Positions 18,395 through 26,559 of a stretch of 47,240 bases of DNA are shown here, piece by piece (position 1 is the first letter of the stretch; each line of letters starts with the position of its first letter). The notes under the pieces are model-generated. The model saw only the letters and a program-made list of their open reading frames with translations, ran no database searches and had not been told where the DNA came from. The stretch lies in contig JAPLDS010000028.1 in NCBI GenBank assembly GCA_026391295.1, positions 7,020-54,259 of the forward strand, written 5' to 3'. This DNA is from Bacteroidia bacterium. GTDB lineage: Bacteria > Bacteroidota > Bacteroidia > Bacteroidales > Prolixibacteraceae. The position numbers and the translations under genes are program-made.

Positions 18395-19063
18395 TCACTT
18401 AAACGGCTTGGTTCCTCTAAGCATCTCTCTTTTTCCAGGTGGACCAGGCAGCCGTTCTACAATAAACCCAGACTCTATCATTGCTCTTCGAACTGATCCT
18501 TTCGCACAATAGGTGACAATTTTTGCACCGGGATTACAATGTTTGTAAAGTTGCTGGAAGATAACAGTCTGCCATAATTCTGGCTGCGATGTTGGCGAGA
18601 AGGCATCAAAGTAGATAAGGTCAAATGGGGGTAAATTATCCATTTTTAATTCAGTTAAATCGCCATTAATCTTGTAAAGGGATAGGTTATCATTGATTTG
18701 AATCTCGATCCCCCATTCGGCCAGATGGAGATTTTGGAATAACTTAGGATCAGGGTGAATAGCAATTTCTGGATAATTTAAATTTTCCCAGTCAGCTTTG
18801 TTAAGCGGGTGCTTCTCGATGGTTATGTACTGGATGATCTGATTTGTATTTTGGGCTTCAATGGCAGTCAGATAGGTGTTTAATCCAGTCCCAAAACCAA
18901 CTTCAAAAATCGTAACCGTCTTAGCATTTATCTCCGTTAGTCCTGAATGAATAAATACATGATTTGATTCTTGAATAGAACCATGTATTGAGTGGTAATG
19001 CTCTCCATAATGGGGATCAAAGAGTGTATCTGAACCATCTTCGGTCTTGAATATTTTAGGCAT
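18395..19063 (-). CDS. mnmD: tRNA 5-methylaminomethyl-2-thiouridine methyltransferase MnmD-like
   Basis: SAM-dependent methyltransferase for the last step of mnm5(s2)U formation at the tRNA wobble position, here as a stand-alone protein rather than the N-terminal half of MnmC. Motifs: YHSIHGSIQESNHVFI, the SAM loop FEVGFGTGLNTYLT, DLIYFDAFSPTSQPELW and the C-terminal signature VERLPGPPGKREMLRG. The open frame runs up to 19129, but the -7 element at 19107-19114 lies inside that extension, so I place the start at the internal ATG 19063 (222 aa). MnmA, which makes the 2-thio group, is at 25293. Confidence 0.9.
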   Translation of the reverse strand: MPKIFKTEDGSDTLFDPHYGEHYHSIHGSIQESNHVFIHSGLTEINAKTVTIFEVGFGTGLNTYLTAIEAQNTNQIIQYITIEKHPLNKADWENLNYPEIAIHPDPKLFQNLHLAEWGIEIQINDNLSLYKINGDLTELKMDNLPPFDLIYFDAFSPTSQPELWQTVIFQQLYKHCNPGAKIVTYCAKGSVRRAMIESGFIVERLPGPPGKREMLRGTKPFK

Positions 19064-19106
19064 ATCTGAGGTCTGAATTGTAGGCCAATTGATTCGAACT
19101 GTTTCG

Positions 19107-19114
19107 CAAAAATA
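19107..19114 (-). promoter_or_regulatory. -7 promoter element for mnmD
   Basis: TATTTTTG on the minus strand fits TAnnTTTG and lies 43 nt upstream of the ATG at 19063. It would be internal to the coding region if the longer start at 19129 were used, which is the reason for choosing the shorter one. No clear -33 box. Confidence 0.45.
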
Positions 19115-19177
19115 CCATGAAATATTCATACTTTCGTGATGTAGTTTATCTCTGCACTTTACAACCTGTCACTTGCT

Positions 19178-19792
19178 ATGCTGATTCGAATCTATCCTGA
19201 AAATCCTAATCCTAAAGAGATCCTGAAAGTTGTTGAGGTGTTGCGAAATGGGGGTGTTGTCATCTTCCCGACGGATACGATTTATGGCATCGGCTGTGAT
19301 ATAACCAATCCCAAAGCAATAGCCCGCGTGGCAATGATCAAAAATGTTAAGCCTGAGAAGGCAGATTTCTCATTCCTATTTTATGACCTAAGCACGATTT
19401 CTGAGTATTGTACCCCTATCCCTAATAGTATTTTTAAGCTATTGAAAAGAAATCTTCCTGGGGCGTTCACCTTTATTTTAAATGCCAATAGCAATATCCC
19501 AAAGCTGTTTCGTAACACAAAAAAGAGCATCGGTATACGTATTCCAGACAACTCAATAATTCGAGAGATCGTTCAGGAACTTGGAAATCCTATCCTTTCG
19601 ACCTCCGTAAAGGATGATGACCAGATCATCGAATATACAACCGATCCTGATCTAATTCATGAGAAGTTTCGCGATCTTGTTGATTTGGTTGTGGATGGTG
19701 GTTTCGGAGGAAATATCCACTCGACCGTAGTCGATTGTACCGATCATGAACCTACTGTCATCCGCCAAGGAAAAGGTGATCTGATCGAGTAG
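19178..19792 (+). CDS. YrdC/Sua5-family L-threonylcarbamoyladenylate synthase
   Basis: Forms threonylcarbamoyl-AMP from threonine, bicarbonate and ATP, the first step to t6A37 in tRNA. The 204-residue single-domain protein has the characteristic FPTDTIYGIGCDITNPKA (about residues 30-47), an RNA-binding basic cleft with a KRNLPGAFTFIL segment, IGIRIPDN and STVVDCT followed by IRQGKGDL. It lacks the C-terminal Sua5 domain. A YciO-like paralogue of less certain function is the alternative. It is divergent from mnmD. Confidence 0.85.
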   Translation: MLIRIYPENPNPKEILKVVEVLRNGGVVIFPTDTIYGIGCDITNPKAIARVAMIKNVKPEKADFSFLFYDLSTISEYCTPIPNSIFKLLKRNLPGAFTFILNANSNIPKLFRNTKKSIGIRIPDNSIIREIVQELGNPILSTSVKDDDQIIEYTTDPDLIHEKFRDLVDLVVDGGFGGNIHSTVVDCTDHEPTVIRQGKGDLIE

Positions 19793-19869
19793 GATGCATG
19801 TCAAAGTTGTCTGGGGATATCTTATTTTACCCACCTAGAGTTTTGTAACCTAATTTTAATCTTTTTTGA

Positions 19870-19900
19870 TTTGTTTAGTTACAATATTGACGTAAATTTG
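19870..19900 (+). promoter_or_regulatory. promoter of the fructose-bisphosphate aldolase gene
   Basis: A good Bacteroidota-type promoter: -33 TTTG at 19870-19873 and -7 TAAATTTG at 19893-19900, spaced 19 nt. It lies 26 nt before the ATG at 19926. Confidence 0.65.
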
Positions 19901-19925
19901 TACTTTACAAATTAATTATAGAGTT

Positions 19926-21005
19926 ATGAATAAAATATCAGATGTTGTAAAGCCTGGCGTAGTAACCGGTACTGATTTGCAGTATGTTTTTCAAGTTGCA
20001 AAAGCCAATGGATTTGCTATTCCTGCCGTTAACGTAGTTGGATCTTCAACAGTTAATGCAGTTATAGAGGCTGCAGTAGCAGTCAATGCACCAGTTATGA
20101 TTCAATTTTCTAACGGTGGTGCTGCTTTTAATGCAGGTAAGGGTTTGAAACTTGAAGGTCAGCAAGCTGCTATCTTAGGTGCCATTGCCGGAGCTAAACA
20201 TATACATACCTTAGCTGAAGCTTATGGTGCATATGTTATCTTGCATACCGATCATGCTGCAAAAAAATTACTTCCTTGGATAGATGGTCTTTTAGATGCT
20301 AGTGAAAAACATTTTGCTGAAACAGGTAAACCACTTTTCAGTTCTCATATGTTAGACCTTTCAGAGGAGCCAATTGAAGAGAATATCGAGATTAGCAAAC
20401 GTTATTTAGAGCGTATGTCTAAAATTGGAATGACTCTTGAAATAGAACTTGGTATTACGGGTGGTGAAGAAGATGGCGTTGACAACAGCGATGTTGATAA
20501 TAGCCTACTTTATACTCAGCCAGAACATGTTTGTTATGCTTACGAAGAGCTTAGCAAAGTGTCTCCTAACTTTACCGTTGCAGCTTCATTTGGTAACGTT
20601 CACGGAGTTTACAAACCAGGAAACGTTAAACTTGCCCCAGTGATTTTGAAAAATTCACAAGATTATATCAAAGCTAAACATGGCATGAGTGATTCTCATC
20701 CAGTTAACTTTGTATTCCACGGTGGATCAGGTTCTTCACATGCAGAAATTCGTGAAGCAATTGGTTATGGTGTAATTAAAATGAATATCGATACCGATAC
20801 TCAATGGGCTTATTGGGATGGCGTAAGAGGCTTTGAGGCTGCTAATCGTCCATACTTACAAGGTCAAATTGGTAACCCAGAAGGTGCTGAAAAACCAAAT
20901 AAGAAATACTACGATCCTCGCGTTTGGTTGCGTAAAGGTGAAGAGGCTCTTATCGCTCGTTTAAAACAAGCTTTCGATGACTTAAACGCTATCAATAGCC
21001 TATAA
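19926..21005 (+). CDS. fbaA: class II fructose-bisphosphate aldolase
   Basis: Zinc-dependent aldolase cleaving fructose-1,6-bisphosphate to DHAP and glyceraldehyde-3-phosphate; cytosolic. The 359-residue length is the FbaA type. Zinc and catalytic residues are in ILHTDHAAKK (about residues 106-115), FGNVHGVYKPGN (His ligand) and NFVFHGGSGSS (phosphate-binding loop with His). ELGITGGEEDGVDN is the conserved class II signature region. It has its own promoter and terminator, so it is probably monocistronic and strongly expressed. Confidence 0.96.
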   Translation: MNKISDVVKPGVVTGTDLQYVFQVAKANGFAIPAVNVVGSSTVNAVIEAAVAVNAPVMIQFSNGGAAFNAGKGLKLEGQQAAILGAIAGAKHIHTLAEAYGAYVILHTDHAAKKLLPWIDGLLDASEKHFAETGKPLFSSHMLDLSEEPIEENIEISKRYLERMSKIGMTLEIELGITGGEEDGVDNSDVDNSLLYTQPEHVCYAYEELSKVSPNFTVAASFGNVHGVYKPGNVKLAPVILKNSQDYIKAKHGMSDSHPVNFVFHGGSGSSHAEIREAIGYGVIKMNIDTDTQWAYWDGVRGFEAANRPYLQGQIGNPEGAEKPNKKYYDPRVWLRKGEEALIARLKQAFDDLNAINSL

Positions 21006-21025
21006 GTCGACTATCAATAAAATAT

Positions 21026-21061
21026 AAAAAGGCCGCTTCGAAGTTTCGAGGCGGCCTTTTT
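21026..21061 (+). terminator. rho-independent terminator after fbaA
   Basis: Arms GGCCGCTTCGAA (21031-21042) and TTCGAGGCGGCC (21045-21056) pair with one T-G wobble, flanked by A5 on the left and T5 on the right. It starts 21 nt after the aldolase stop. Confidence 0.93.
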
Positions 21062-21183
21062 GTTGGAGGTAAATAAATGAGTTAAAAAAAATTGTTCGGC
21101 TAATTATAATTGTTCGGTTTATTTATTTCTTTACGATTAACTTTGACTTAAATAAAGGTTCTAGTCTAACCACTCAAATTGCT

Positions 21184-23106
21184 ATGTTGCGTATTTTTTG
21201 TTTCCTGTTTTTTTATGGCATACTACTGACCGGTCAGGTTCAGAGTAGGGACGTGTTAAATAAGAAGTCGGTCAAACTCTATAATGATGCTAAATTCTAC
21301 GCTCAATCTGGTAACCGGACACATGCTGTAAATTTACTTCAGGATATCATAAAGAAAGATCCTCCCTTTTTTATGGCTTATTTTGGTTTAGCTGATATAT
21401 ACCATGAGTTAAATAACTTTCGGAAAGAGCAAGAGTATTTAGAGGCCGGTTTGAAACAAAGTGGAGAACAGTACCCTGATGGTTTCAAGTTTCTTGCTGA
21501 TCTTCAATATACGAAGGCCGATTATGAGGAAGCATTGATAAATATACTCCATTATGAGAAACTTAAACCCTCGCTTAATACCCTCGAAAAACGGTTGTTA
21601 GAATCTTGCCGCTTTTCGACTTCAGCCATTAAATCACCCATTGCTTTTCGTTCTGAAAATGCAGGTTCCGCTATCAATTCTGATCTCGATGATTATTGGC
21701 CTAGTTTAAATGGAGAGGGAAACTCCATCGTTTTTACCCGCTTGTTAAAAACCGATATTCAGGGAAGAACATTAACTCATCCACAAGAAGATTTTTTTAT
21801 CTCTAAAAAAGACTCCTCCGGTTGGCAGAAGGCAACTCCTTTAGGTCCTCCAATAAATACCGTTGACAACGAAGGCGCGCAATCGTTATCAGCCGATGGT
21901 CGATTGTTGTTTTTTACGGGATGCGGTAGGCCTGATGGACTTGGCAGTTGTGATATTTATATGTCGGTAAAACAAAATGGCATTTGGTCTGAGCCGGTTA
22001 ACCTTGGCGCTCCAGTTAATAGTAGTTCTTGGGATTCTCAGCCATCCATATCTGCAGATGGTAAGTGGCTTTATTTCACAAGCGGTCGTTCTGGAGGACA
22101 AGGGAAAAAGGATATTTGGCGTGCGGAGAGGCTAGGGGTGTCAACAACCGGATTTCCTGTTTATGGGAAGGTCTCAAATATGACGCAGCTTAATACACCG
22201 GGAAATGATCTCTCTCCTTTTATTCATCCAGATGGTCAGACGCTCTATTTTGCCTCTGACTTTTGGCCTGGTCTTGGCCGCAAAGATCTCTTTGTTATTC
22301 GTATAGATAGCATCGGAAAAATGCCACCTCAGAATTTAGGTTATCCATTAAATACAAATGCGGATGAGGAGGGTATGATTGTTGAGGTTTCAGGTGAACG
22401 TGCATGGTACACCGCCAGCGATCGAGGATTTGGAGGACGCGATATATACACCTTTATGATGCCTGAGAAATTAAAGCCGAATCGAACATCCTGGATAAAA
22501 TGTAAGGTCATAGATCGCAAAACAAATCAACCACTGGCATCTGATGTGGTACTAAATGATCTTACTAAAAGTTATCAAATTCAGCATCAATATCCTTTTG
22601 AGAACGAAGGGGAGTTTCTATTTTGTCTGACAAGTGGTCATAATTATGGGTTTAATATCTCCAAGGAGGGATATCTTTTCCATTCAGAAAACTATAATCT
22701 GATAGAGGCAGCCGACCGAATGAAACCAGTCAGCTTGATTATTTACCTTGATCCGATAGAGGTTGGGAAAATTACGGTCCTAAACAATGTTTTCTTTGAG
22801 ACCGATTCGTATCAATTAAAGCCAGAATCGAATGGACAGTTAAAAGAGATGGTTGAATTTCTAACTAAAAATCCTAAGGTTAATGTAGAGATAGGAGGGC
22901 ATACTGATGATCAGGGCACCGATGAATACAATAAGGTATTATCTGAGAAAAGGGCCTCTTCGGTAGCCAAATATTTAACGGATTTGGGCGTGGCACTCAC
23001 GCGGGTTCACAGCAAAGGATATGGTTTCGATCATCCCGTAGCGGAAAATAAAACCGAAGAAGGTAGGGCCAAAAATCGAAGAACTGAATTTAAAATAGTT
23101 GAATAG
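21184..23106 (+). CDS. OmpA-family outer-membrane protein with TPR and PD40 repeats
   Basis: A 640-residue exported protein with signal peptide (MLRIFCFLFFYGILLTGQVQS). After it come TPR-like helices (about residues 30-130, SVKLYNDAKFYAQSGNRTHA), then WD40-like PD40 beta-propeller repeats (about 165-440; examples DDYWPSLNGEGNSIVFTR, AQSLSADGRLLFFTG, QPSISADGKWLYFTSGRSGG). A short CarboxypepD_reg-like beta domain follows (about 445-520), then a C-terminal OmpA peptidoglycan-binding domain (about 530-640; IGGHTDDQGTDEYNKVLS, AKNRRTEFKIVE). This architecture is common in Bacteroidota, including gliding and secretion-related PorE-like proteins, but no type IX secretion genes are near, so I do not assign a specific role. 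Confidence 0.9.
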   Translation: MLRIFCFLFFYGILLTGQVQSRDVLNKKSVKLYNDAKFYAQSGNRTHAVNLLQDIIKKDPPFFMAYFGLADIYHELNNFRKEQEYLEAGLKQSGEQYPDGFKFLADLQYTKADYEEALINILHYEKLKPSLNTLEKRLLESCRFSTSAIKSPIAFRSENAGSAINSDLDDYWPSLNGEGNSIVFTRLLKTDIQGRTLTHPQEDFFISKKDSSGWQKATPLGPPINTVDNEGAQSLSADGRLLFFTGCGRPDGLGSCDIYMSVKQNGIWSEPVNLGAPVNSSSWDSQPSISADGKWLYFTSGRSGGQGKKDIWRAERLGVSTTGFPVYGKVSNMTQLNTPGNDLSPFIHPDGQTLYFASDFWPGLGRKDLFVIRIDSIGKMPPQNLGYPLNTNADEEGMIVEVSGERAWYTASDRGFGGRDIYTFMMPEKLKPNRTSWIKCKVIDRKTNQPLASDVVLNDLTKSYQIQHQYPFENEGEFLFCLTSGHNYGFNISKEGYLFHSENYNLIEAADRMKPVSLIIYLDPIEVGKITVLNNVFFETDSYQLKPESNGQLKEMVEFLTKNPKVNVEIGGHTDDQGTDEYNKVLSEKRASSVAKYLTDLGVALTRVHSKGYGFDHPVAENKTEEGRAKNRRTEFKIVE

Positions 23107-23130
23107 CAGCCTTTTAAAATAGTCGCTAAT

Positions 23131-23784
23131 CTAGGCTAATGCCAATTCGAGAAGGAAGTCGTAATGATCGCCTTTTGATGTTTCACAGACCTTAAAACCT
23201 ATCGACTGCGCACAATCTCTAAGTGTTTCTTGGTCGACAAATAGCCATGTAAAAGGCAGTCCTACGATTGTCTTGTCTTCAAATAAGTAGAGTAGATCAG
23301 AGGAATCAATGAGAATCTTCCCTTTGGGGTTAAGTAAGGTTTTAAGATGATTCAGTAGCGTTGATAGTCCAGGTAGCGTTCTCGCTAGCCCAGCGCCATT
23401 CATAAGCATTAATATGGTATCGTATTTTTGATCTTTGTATTCCCAGATATCTTGTAAAATGACATTTTTCACTCCTCGTTTTGTCATTGTATCACAGGAC
23501 AATTTCGATATCTCCAGCGCATCCACATCGTACCCTTTTTCTTGCAGCCATAAGACGTGAGCCCCTGCTCCTGCTCCCACATCGAGTATTCGTCCGTTAC
23601 AAAGGCTTAACGCTTTTTGTTCTTGAATAGGCATTTGATCGTATTCTCTGAAGAAATAGGAGGGGAGTAACACATCGTCTTCGGCTATCTCAGAGTTAAC
23701 GACGATTGAATCCTCACGTATGCCGTTTGCATAATCCCAAATAGCCTGGCCTATTGGATCATTTTCTTTCTTTATGAGAGACAT
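23131..23784 (-). CDS. class I SAM-dependent methyltransferase, possibly with an internal gap
   Basis: A 217-residue Rossmann methyltransferase of unknown substrate. The SAM-binding motif I is ILDVGAGAGAHVLWLQ (about residues 66-81); KYDTILMLMNGAGL is motif IV-like and LNPKGKILIDSSDL the following strand. From memory of the family, members usually have about 25 more residues between the segment here read as LLYLFED and the one read as GLPFTWLFVDQETL (a stretch with several Tyr and Gly residues). Its absence here leaves the frame intact. This may be a natural short form or another internal deletion like those in lysS and E1. The Nramp gene lies 14 nt upstream on the same strand. Confidence 0.8.
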   Translation of the reverse strand: MSLIKKENDPIGQAIWDYANGIREDSIVVNSEIAEDDVLLPSYFFREYDQMPIQEQKALSLCNGRILDVGAGAGAHVLWLQEKGYDVDALEISKLSCDTMTKRGVKNVILQDIWEYKDQKYDTILMLMNGAGLARTLPGLSTLLNHLKTLLNPKGKILIDSSDLLYLFEDKTIVGLPFTWLFVDQETLRDCAQSIGFKVCETSKGDHYDFLLELALA

Positions 23785-23798
23785 TCGTTAGTTGAGGA

Positions 23799-25073
23799 TT
23801 AATTGAAGAAGCTAATAAAGAGCGCAATGTTCAAAGCTGTAACGACCGCCCCTACGAAATATAAGGAGACTGAGTAGAATCTACTATTCTTATACTTGCC
23901 CATCACCTCTTCGGACGAAGTAAGCCAGACTTGAACAAATATGGTTATCGGCAGCTGAATACTTAAAACCATTTGAGAATAAATAAGACCATTGAAGGGA
24001 TTGGAAATAACAAATATCAAGAGTAAGGCAACGACAAATGAGATAGCAATCCCTAACCTTGAATGGTTGTCATTGCTATCATATGGTTCGCTGAATATAC
24101 CAGAAAAGATAGAGCCAGCAGCCATCCCTGAGGTTATAGTTGAAGCTATCCCCGAAAAGAGTAAAGCAATGGCAAATACAACACCTGCATGCTCCCCGAG
24201 CAATGGGCCTAATAAGCTTTTGGCTTGTTGCAATTCATTCACCTCCATTCCTGCATTGTAAAAACTAGCAGCAGCCAATAGTATCATTGCACTATTGATG
24301 GCCCAGCCAATAATCATGGATATGATGGTGTCTAGAAATTCGTAGTTCAATCTTTTCTTAATGGTCTCCTCATCTTGCAAGTTCCATTGCCTGCTTTGAA
24401 TAATCTCTGAATGCAAGAAGAGGTTGTGTGGCATAACTACGGCACCTAAAACGCTCATGATAATAATCATTGATCCTTTTGGAAAGCAAGGAGTAACCCA
24501 CGATCGAATAGCAGTATCCCAGTCTATATGGACTAAGGAGAGTTCATATAAAAAGGAGAGACCAATGATCGAAACAAAGGCTATGATCCATTTCTCGATC
24601 ATCTTATAGCCATTGGTGAATAGCATGATTAATACGAAAACAACCATTAGAACAGCGCCCGCTCGAATAGGAATACCTATTAGCATGTTTAAGGCAATGG
24701 CTCCGCCTAATATCTCCGCTAAGGATGTTGAGATAGAAGCTATGATGGCCGTCGATAATATCGCTAAGGAATAGCGAGGTTTCATATATTTTGTTGTGGC
24801 TTCAGATAAACAAAGACCAGTAGCGATACCTAGGTGGGCTACATTATGTTGAAGCAGGATCAGCATGATGGTCGATAGGGTAACCATCCATAAGAGTGCA
24901 TAGCCAAACTGAGCTCCAGCGCCTAGGTTAGCTGCCCAGTTCCCTGGATCTATAAAGCCCACAGTTACGAGCAAGCCCGGCCCAAGATATTTGAGAATCT
25001 CAAGACCTCCTAACTTTGGCCGATAGTCTTTCCGGTCAATGTTCTTAATATAGTGAGCTAACCAATTGAGCAT
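23799..25073 (-). CDS. mntH: Nramp-family divalent metal (Mn2+/Fe2+) transporter
   Basis: Proton-coupled divalent metal importer of the inner membrane, 424 residues with about 11 hydrophobic segments. The metal-site motifs are both present: DPGNW in helix 1 (GFIDPGNWAANLGAG, about residues 40-54) and MPHN in helix 6 (GAVVMPHNLFLHSE). The methionine of MPHN favours transition metals over Mg or Ca, as known for canonical Nramps. No metal-responsive regulator is adjacent. The methyltransferase at 23131 may be translated from the same message. Confidence 0.92.
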   Translation of the reverse strand: MLNWLAHYIKNIDRKDYRPKLGGLEILKYLGPGLLVTVGFIDPGNWAANLGAGAQFGYALLWMVTLSTIMLILLQHNVAHLGIATGLCLSEATTKYMKPRYSLAILSTAIIASISTSLAEILGGAIALNMLIGIPIRAGAVLMVVFVLIMLFTNGYKMIEKWIIAFVSIIGLSFLYELSLVHIDWDTAIRSWVTPCFPKGSMIIIMSVLGAVVMPHNLFLHSEIIQSRQWNLQDEETIKKRLNYEFLDTIISMIIGWAINSAMILLAAASFYNAGMEVNELQQAKSLLGPLLGEHAGVVFAIALLFSGIASTITSGMAAGSIFSGIFSEPYDSNDNHSRLGIAISFVVALLLIFVISNPFNGLIYSQMVLSIQLPITIFVQVWLTSSEEVMGKYKNSRFYSVSLYFVGAVVTALNIALFISFFN

Positions 25074-25292
25074 AGAGCAAAGTTAACTTTTTTTGCTTTT
25101 GTTGGTTTTCTAAATTCTCGTCTTAGATCAAATAACTTTCAATTTTGCTTGATCTTTTTTGCAGATTTATCTTTTTTTTGTTCGTTCATTGAATGTTGAT
25201 GATGCTCAATTAGACTTGATATTTTTTTAGAATTAAGTTTTCCGCTTCCAAATACACTCTTTGTGAACCAAAAGCGGTAAATTTGTCGCTTA

Positions 25293-26477
25293 ATGAGCAA
25301 AGGCAAAGTAGTAATTGGACTTTCTGGTGGCGTTGATTCAAGCGTTGCTGCGTACCTCTTAAAAAAAGAGGGGTATGAGGTGATCGGTGTGTTTATGATT
25401 AACTGGAAAGAAAATACAGGATCAATAACCGCGGGGTGCACCTGGGAAGACGATCTGACCTTTGCCGAGATGATCGCTAAGAAACTAGATATCCCTTTTC
25501 ATGTGGTGGATCTTTCTGACGACTACCGTAAAAGAGTGGTTGATTATATGTTTTCGGAATATGAAAAAGGTCGTACACCCAATCCTGATGTGCTTTGCAA
25601 TAGAGAGATAAAATTTGATCTATTTATGGCAAAAGCCATGGAGTTGGGTGCTCAATATGTAGCAACAGGTCATTATTGCAGAGGCGGTGTGGTTGAGGTA
25701 AACAATAAGAAATATTATCAGCTTCTTGCAGGTACCGATGGGAACAAAGATCAGAGTTATTTCCTTTGCCAGTTAAATCAATATCAGCTATCAAAATCAT
25801 TATTTCCTATAGGCCATCTTCTAAAGCCAGCCGTTCGCGAAATTGCTCGTGAACAAGGACTAATAACTGAAGAACGTAAAGACTCGCAAGGTATTTGCTT
25901 TGTTGGGAAAGTCGATCTTCCAGTTTTCTTGCAACAACAACTTGAAGCGAAAAAAGGGAATGTCATCGAGATCTCGGCCTCTTTTATGGAGAAGAAAAGA
26001 ATCTCGATCGAGAAACCTGAAGATCTGATTAAGGCTTGCTCTGCTTTTCCTTATAAACCGTGGAATGGTAAAGTAATAGGAGAACATAATGGGGCTCATT
26101 TTTATACGATCGGCCAGCGTAAGGGGTTGAATATCGGTGGTTACGAAGAGCCACTTTTTGTGCTCGCTTCCGATGTTAGCCGCAATATTCTCTATGTTGG
26201 AGAGGGAAAAAACCATCCAGGCCTGTTCCGACAAGGTTTATTTATCCCAACTGCGGACCTTCATTGGGTGCGCCCAGATTTAGAATTGTCAGTGGGTCAA
26301 GAGCAAGAGTTTTCATTCCGAATTCGTTACCGTCAACCGCTCGAAAAAGGGACCATGATGATCCATCCTGAAGGTGCATTTGTGGTTTTTCACGACGATC
26401 AACGCGGAATTACCTCCGGACAGTTTGCTGCTTGGTACCTCGATGATGAGCTGGTCGGCTCAGGAGTTATAGCCTAA
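25293..26477 (+). CDS. mnmA: tRNA-specific 2-thiouridylase MnmA
   Basis: Adds sulfur at C2 of U34 in tRNA-Lys, -Glu and -Gln, using ATP. The PP-loop is VIGLSGGVDSSVAAYLLK (about residues 7-24). The two catalytic cysteines are in NPDVLCNREIKF (about residue 105) and DSQGICFVG (about 205). The C-terminal beta-barrel (about 300-394) ends DDQRGITSGQFAAWYLDDEL. At 394 residues it is slightly longer than the E. coli enzyme, with an insert near GSITAGCTWEDDLTFAE as in one of the two Bacteroidota MnmA types. A TAAATTTG element at 25278-25285 lies only 8 nt before the ATG and may be its -7 box, giving a nearly leaderless message. Confidence 0.94.
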   Translation: MSKGKVVIGLSGGVDSSVAAYLLKKEGYEVIGVFMINWKENTGSITAGCTWEDDLTFAEMIAKKLDIPFHVVDLSDDYRKRVVDYMFSEYEKGRTPNPDVLCNREIKFDLFMAKAMELGAQYVATGHYCRGGVVEVNNKKYYQLLAGTDGNKDQSYFLCQLNQYQLSKSLFPIGHLLKPAVREIAREQGLITEERKDSQGICFVGKVDLPVFLQQQLEAKKGNVIEISASFMEKKRISIEKPEDLIKACSAFPYKPWNGKVIGEHNGAHFYTIGQRKGLNIGGYEEPLFVLASDVSRNILYVGEGKNHPGLFRQGLFIPTADLHWVRPDLELSVGQEQEFSFRIRYRQPLEKGTMMIHPEGAFVVFHDDQRGITSGQFAAWYLDDELVGSGVIA

Positions 26478-26559
26478 AAAATAAACTGCCCTCTAATAAT
26501 CAACAAAGTCCACCGATGTCAATCATCAGCAGCCTTTGTTAGATATTTATTAATCCTTA

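Noticed and set aside
18281-18403. Small inverted repeats (AGAGTC/GACTCT and TTTAAGTGA/TCACTTAAA) downstream of mnmD as terminators
   Set aside because: Stems are short and AT-rich with long loops, and no T-run follows on the proper strand.
21184-23106. PD40-OmpA protein as evidence of a type IX secretion locus
   Set aside because: The architecture resembles PorE, but no other por or gld genes are in the window, and such proteins are common outside that system.
25139-25441. A 100-codon minus-strand ORF with a lysine-rich end, between mntH and mnmA
   Set aside because: It overlaps the start of mnmA in antisense, has no recognisable domain, and its composition follows the AT-rich DNA. A shorter real gene from an internal start cannot be excluded but has no support.
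26478-26559. Terminator between the convergent mnmA and MDR genes
   Set aside because: No stable hairpin with a T-tract could be found by eye in this 82-bp gap.
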